DNA from: an uncultured Demequina sp.
GTDB lineage: Bacteria; Actinomycetota; Actinomycetes; Actinomycetales; Demequinaceae
Length of the DNA: 5,150 bases
Direction: 5' to 3'
Assembly (NCBI GenBank): GCA_937925595.1
Contig: CALALQ010000347.1
Coordinates: 1-5,150, forward strand
The notes below the pieces were generated by a model that ran no database searches, was not told where the DNA came from, and saw only the letters and a program-made list of their open reading frames with translations. Made by a program: the position numbers and the translations under genes. Below are positions 4,119-5,150 of this stretch, piece after piece; within the stretch, counting starts at the first letter, position 1, and each line of letters begins with the position of its first letter.

Positions 4119-5054
4119 ATGACGATGCCGGAAGCTTCGCGCGGAAAGCGCCAGCCGCTGGATGCCGCCGCACTGCTCGCCTCGCTCACCGGGCTGTCGC
4201 CGAGCGCCGCAGCGTATCGCTACGCCGAGGCAGGCATCCCCGTCTTTCCCTGCGTCACAGGAGGCAAGCGCCCGCTGACCAAGCGGGGATTCCACGAGGC
4301 GAGCACCGAACCGCGCCAGGTCGCTCGCTGGTGGGCGCGGTGGCCGCGCGCCAACATCGGGATGCCGACGGGCCAGATCTCCGGGCTGGAGGTCGTGGAT
4401 GTCGACGTGCACGGGGCGATCCGCGGCTTCGCCGCGTTCGAGCTGGCCCGGCGCGAGGGGCTGACGGATCGCTGGGCCGCGTTCATCCGCACGCCCTCGG
4501 GCGGAGTCCATGCCTACTACCCGGCCGATCCCGAGCTGGTGCAGCCGTCCTGGCAGGTGGCGCGTGCTGGTATCGACTTCCGGGGATCGGGCGGCTACGT
4601 CATCGTGCCGCCCTCGATCATCACCACCGATGCGGGGCCGAGTGCGTATGCCCTCATCGGCTCCGGGCGAGGCGACGCGGTTCCCGTCGATGCCCGCGCG
4701 CTGCGGCAGTTCCTCGATCCGCGACCGGCGCGCCCGATGCCCGCCATCCCTGTCGAGCGAACGGACGGCGTTGACGTGGAGCGGATCGCCCGCTGGGTCG
4801 GGATGCGCGGCGAGGGCGAGCGCAACCGCGGCCTGTTCTGGGCCTCGTGTCGACTCATCGAGGCGGGTATCCCGCCCGACCGCGTGCGTGCCGCGCTGGG
4901 GCCGGCTGCCGAGCGCGCAGGCTTGCCCGCGCCGGAGATCGAGACGACGATCCGCTCGGCGCACCGCGTAGCGAGGGGCGCACCGTCCGCGCCCACCGCC
5001 AGTTCCGTGCCCAGCCATGCAGCTCAGCCTTCATCGGGTCAGGTGCTCTCGTGA
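4119..5054 (+). CDS. bifunctional DNA primase/polymerase (Prim-Pol, N-terminal type) with PriCT-like tail
   Basis: 311 aa starting MTMPEASRGK. Residues 34-100 carry the family opening: YAEAGIPVFPCVTGGKRPLTK, then an aspartate-poor variant of the ..ATTD.. segment (HEASTEP), WWARWPRANIGMPTG and SGLEVVDVDVHG. Likely catalytic residues are Asp94 and Asp96 (DVDVHG), His131 (SGGVHAYY) and Asp153 (GIDFRGSGGYVIVPPS), in the usual order and spacing for Prim-Pol enzymes. Residues 218-285 (VERIARWVGMRGEGERNRGLFWASCRLIEAGI, then IETTIRSAHRVARG) resemble a PriCT helical domain that binds template in replication primases. The C-terminal 25 residues are Ala/Ser/Pro-rich. No helicase domain follows, unlike longer Prim-Pol-helicase fusions, so a separate helicase or host factors would be needed. 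Such proteins serve replication of plasmids and integrative elements. It overlaps the next gene by GTGA. Confidence 0.9.
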   Translation: MTMPEASRGKRQPLDAAALLASLTGLSPSAAAYRYAEAGIPVFPCVTGGKRPLTKRGFHEASTEPRQVARWWARWPRANIGMPTGQISGLEVVDVDVHGAIRGFAAFELARREGLTDRWAAFIRTPSGGVHAYYPADPELVQPSWQVARAGIDFRGSGGYVIVPPSIITTDAGPSAYALIGSGRGDAVPVDARALRQFLDPRPARPMPAIPVERTDGVDVERIARWVGMRGEGERNRGLFWASCRLIEAGIPPDRVRAALGPAAERAGLPAPEIETTIRSAHRVARGAPSAPTASSVPSHAAQPSSGQVLS

Positions 5055-5150
5055 TCCCCGGCAGCACGCAACAGCCGCGCGGGCGGATCGCCGTGTGGAC
5101 GGCGGTGGCTGGGACCGTATTCATCGCCGCAGCCGCCTTCTGGCTGTCGT
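5051..5150 (+). CDS. N-terminal fragment of a small membrane protein, DUF2637-like (runs off right edge)
   Basis: Thirty-three codons are visible from GTG at 5051, which overlaps the primase stop codon (GTGA). The protein starts MIPGSTQQPRGRIAVWTAV and continues into a hydrophobic segment (residues 13-33, AVAGTVFIAAAAFWLS), the first transmembrane helix. From memory, DUF2637 proteins of actinobacterial plasmids and integrative elements continue from AFWLSF into TALADLA..., and they are often next to a Prim-Pol gene. The match is based on few residues plus position. The function of DUF2637 proteins is not established, though a membrane role in element transfer or maintenance has been suggested by context. 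Confidence 0.6.
   Translation, partial: MIPGSTQQPRGRIAVWTAVAGTVFIAAAAFWLS

Noticed and set aside
3992..4774. Plus-strand open frame starting at ATG 3992 with a GGAGGAG eleven bases upstream
   Set aside because: It runs through the Prim-Pol gene in another frame, is very rich in Arg, Ala and Gly and shows no domain. The Prim-Pol frame has clear family motifs and a better ribosome binding site. A short leader peptide cannot be excluded but is unsupported.
3951..5018. Long minus-strand open frame opposite the primase
   Set aside because: Antisense shadow of a GC-rich gene; Arg/His/Gly-rich with no recognisable motif.

Overview
The window is high-GC DNA using GTG and TTG as well as ATG starts, strong purine-rich ribosome binding sites, and families typical of Actinobacteria (EspR/ParH-like XRE regulator, MAB_1171c/DUF6545 membrane protein, DUF2637 protein). 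The host is most likely an actinobacterium, possibly Micrococcales (Microbacterium-like). That placement is inferred from composition and family memory; no taxonomic marker gene is present.

Left part (1-667, minus strand): the 5' end of a gene running off the left edge encodes the N-terminus of a large SNF2/DEAD-like helicase of the type found in DISARM/ARMADA-like and DUF1156-DUF499 anti-phage clusters. Just upstream is a 65-aa single-domain helix-turn-helix protein of the kind that heads such clusters, with its own candidate promoter inside the end of the preceding gene.

Middle part (651-3784, minus strand): a compact four-gene operon reads XRE-type regulator, ImmA/IrrE-like metallopeptidase, seven-helix membrane protein (MAB_1171c family/DUF6545), then membrane-anchored alpha/beta hydrolase. 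The last three genes are joined by 4-nt GTGA overlaps, so they are probably translationally coupled and made together.

Control region (3785-4118): the divergent intergenic space holds four copies of a 14-bp palindrome, TTGAGCATGCTCAA or one-base variants. Three are spaced exactly 22 bp centre to centre over a well-formed promoter (TTGATT, 17 bp, TAGATT) that drives the minus-strand operon. The fourth lies 47 bp further on, on the side facing the plus-strand genes. This is the strongest non-coding signal in the window and looks like an autoregulated switch.

Right part (4119-5150, plus strand): a compact primase-polymerase (Prim-Pol) protein with a PriCT-like tail but no helicase domain, followed with a GTGA overlap by the start of a small membrane protein resembling DUF2637 proteins. 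This pair is typical of the replication/transfer segment of actinobacterial integrative or plasmid-like elements.

Together, the window looks like part of a mobile element: a regulator/protease switch controls itself and perhaps the divergent replication module, and an anti-phage system lies on the other flank. The role of the membrane protein and hydrolase in the regulator/protease operon is unknown, and they are the most likely place for an undescribed function.
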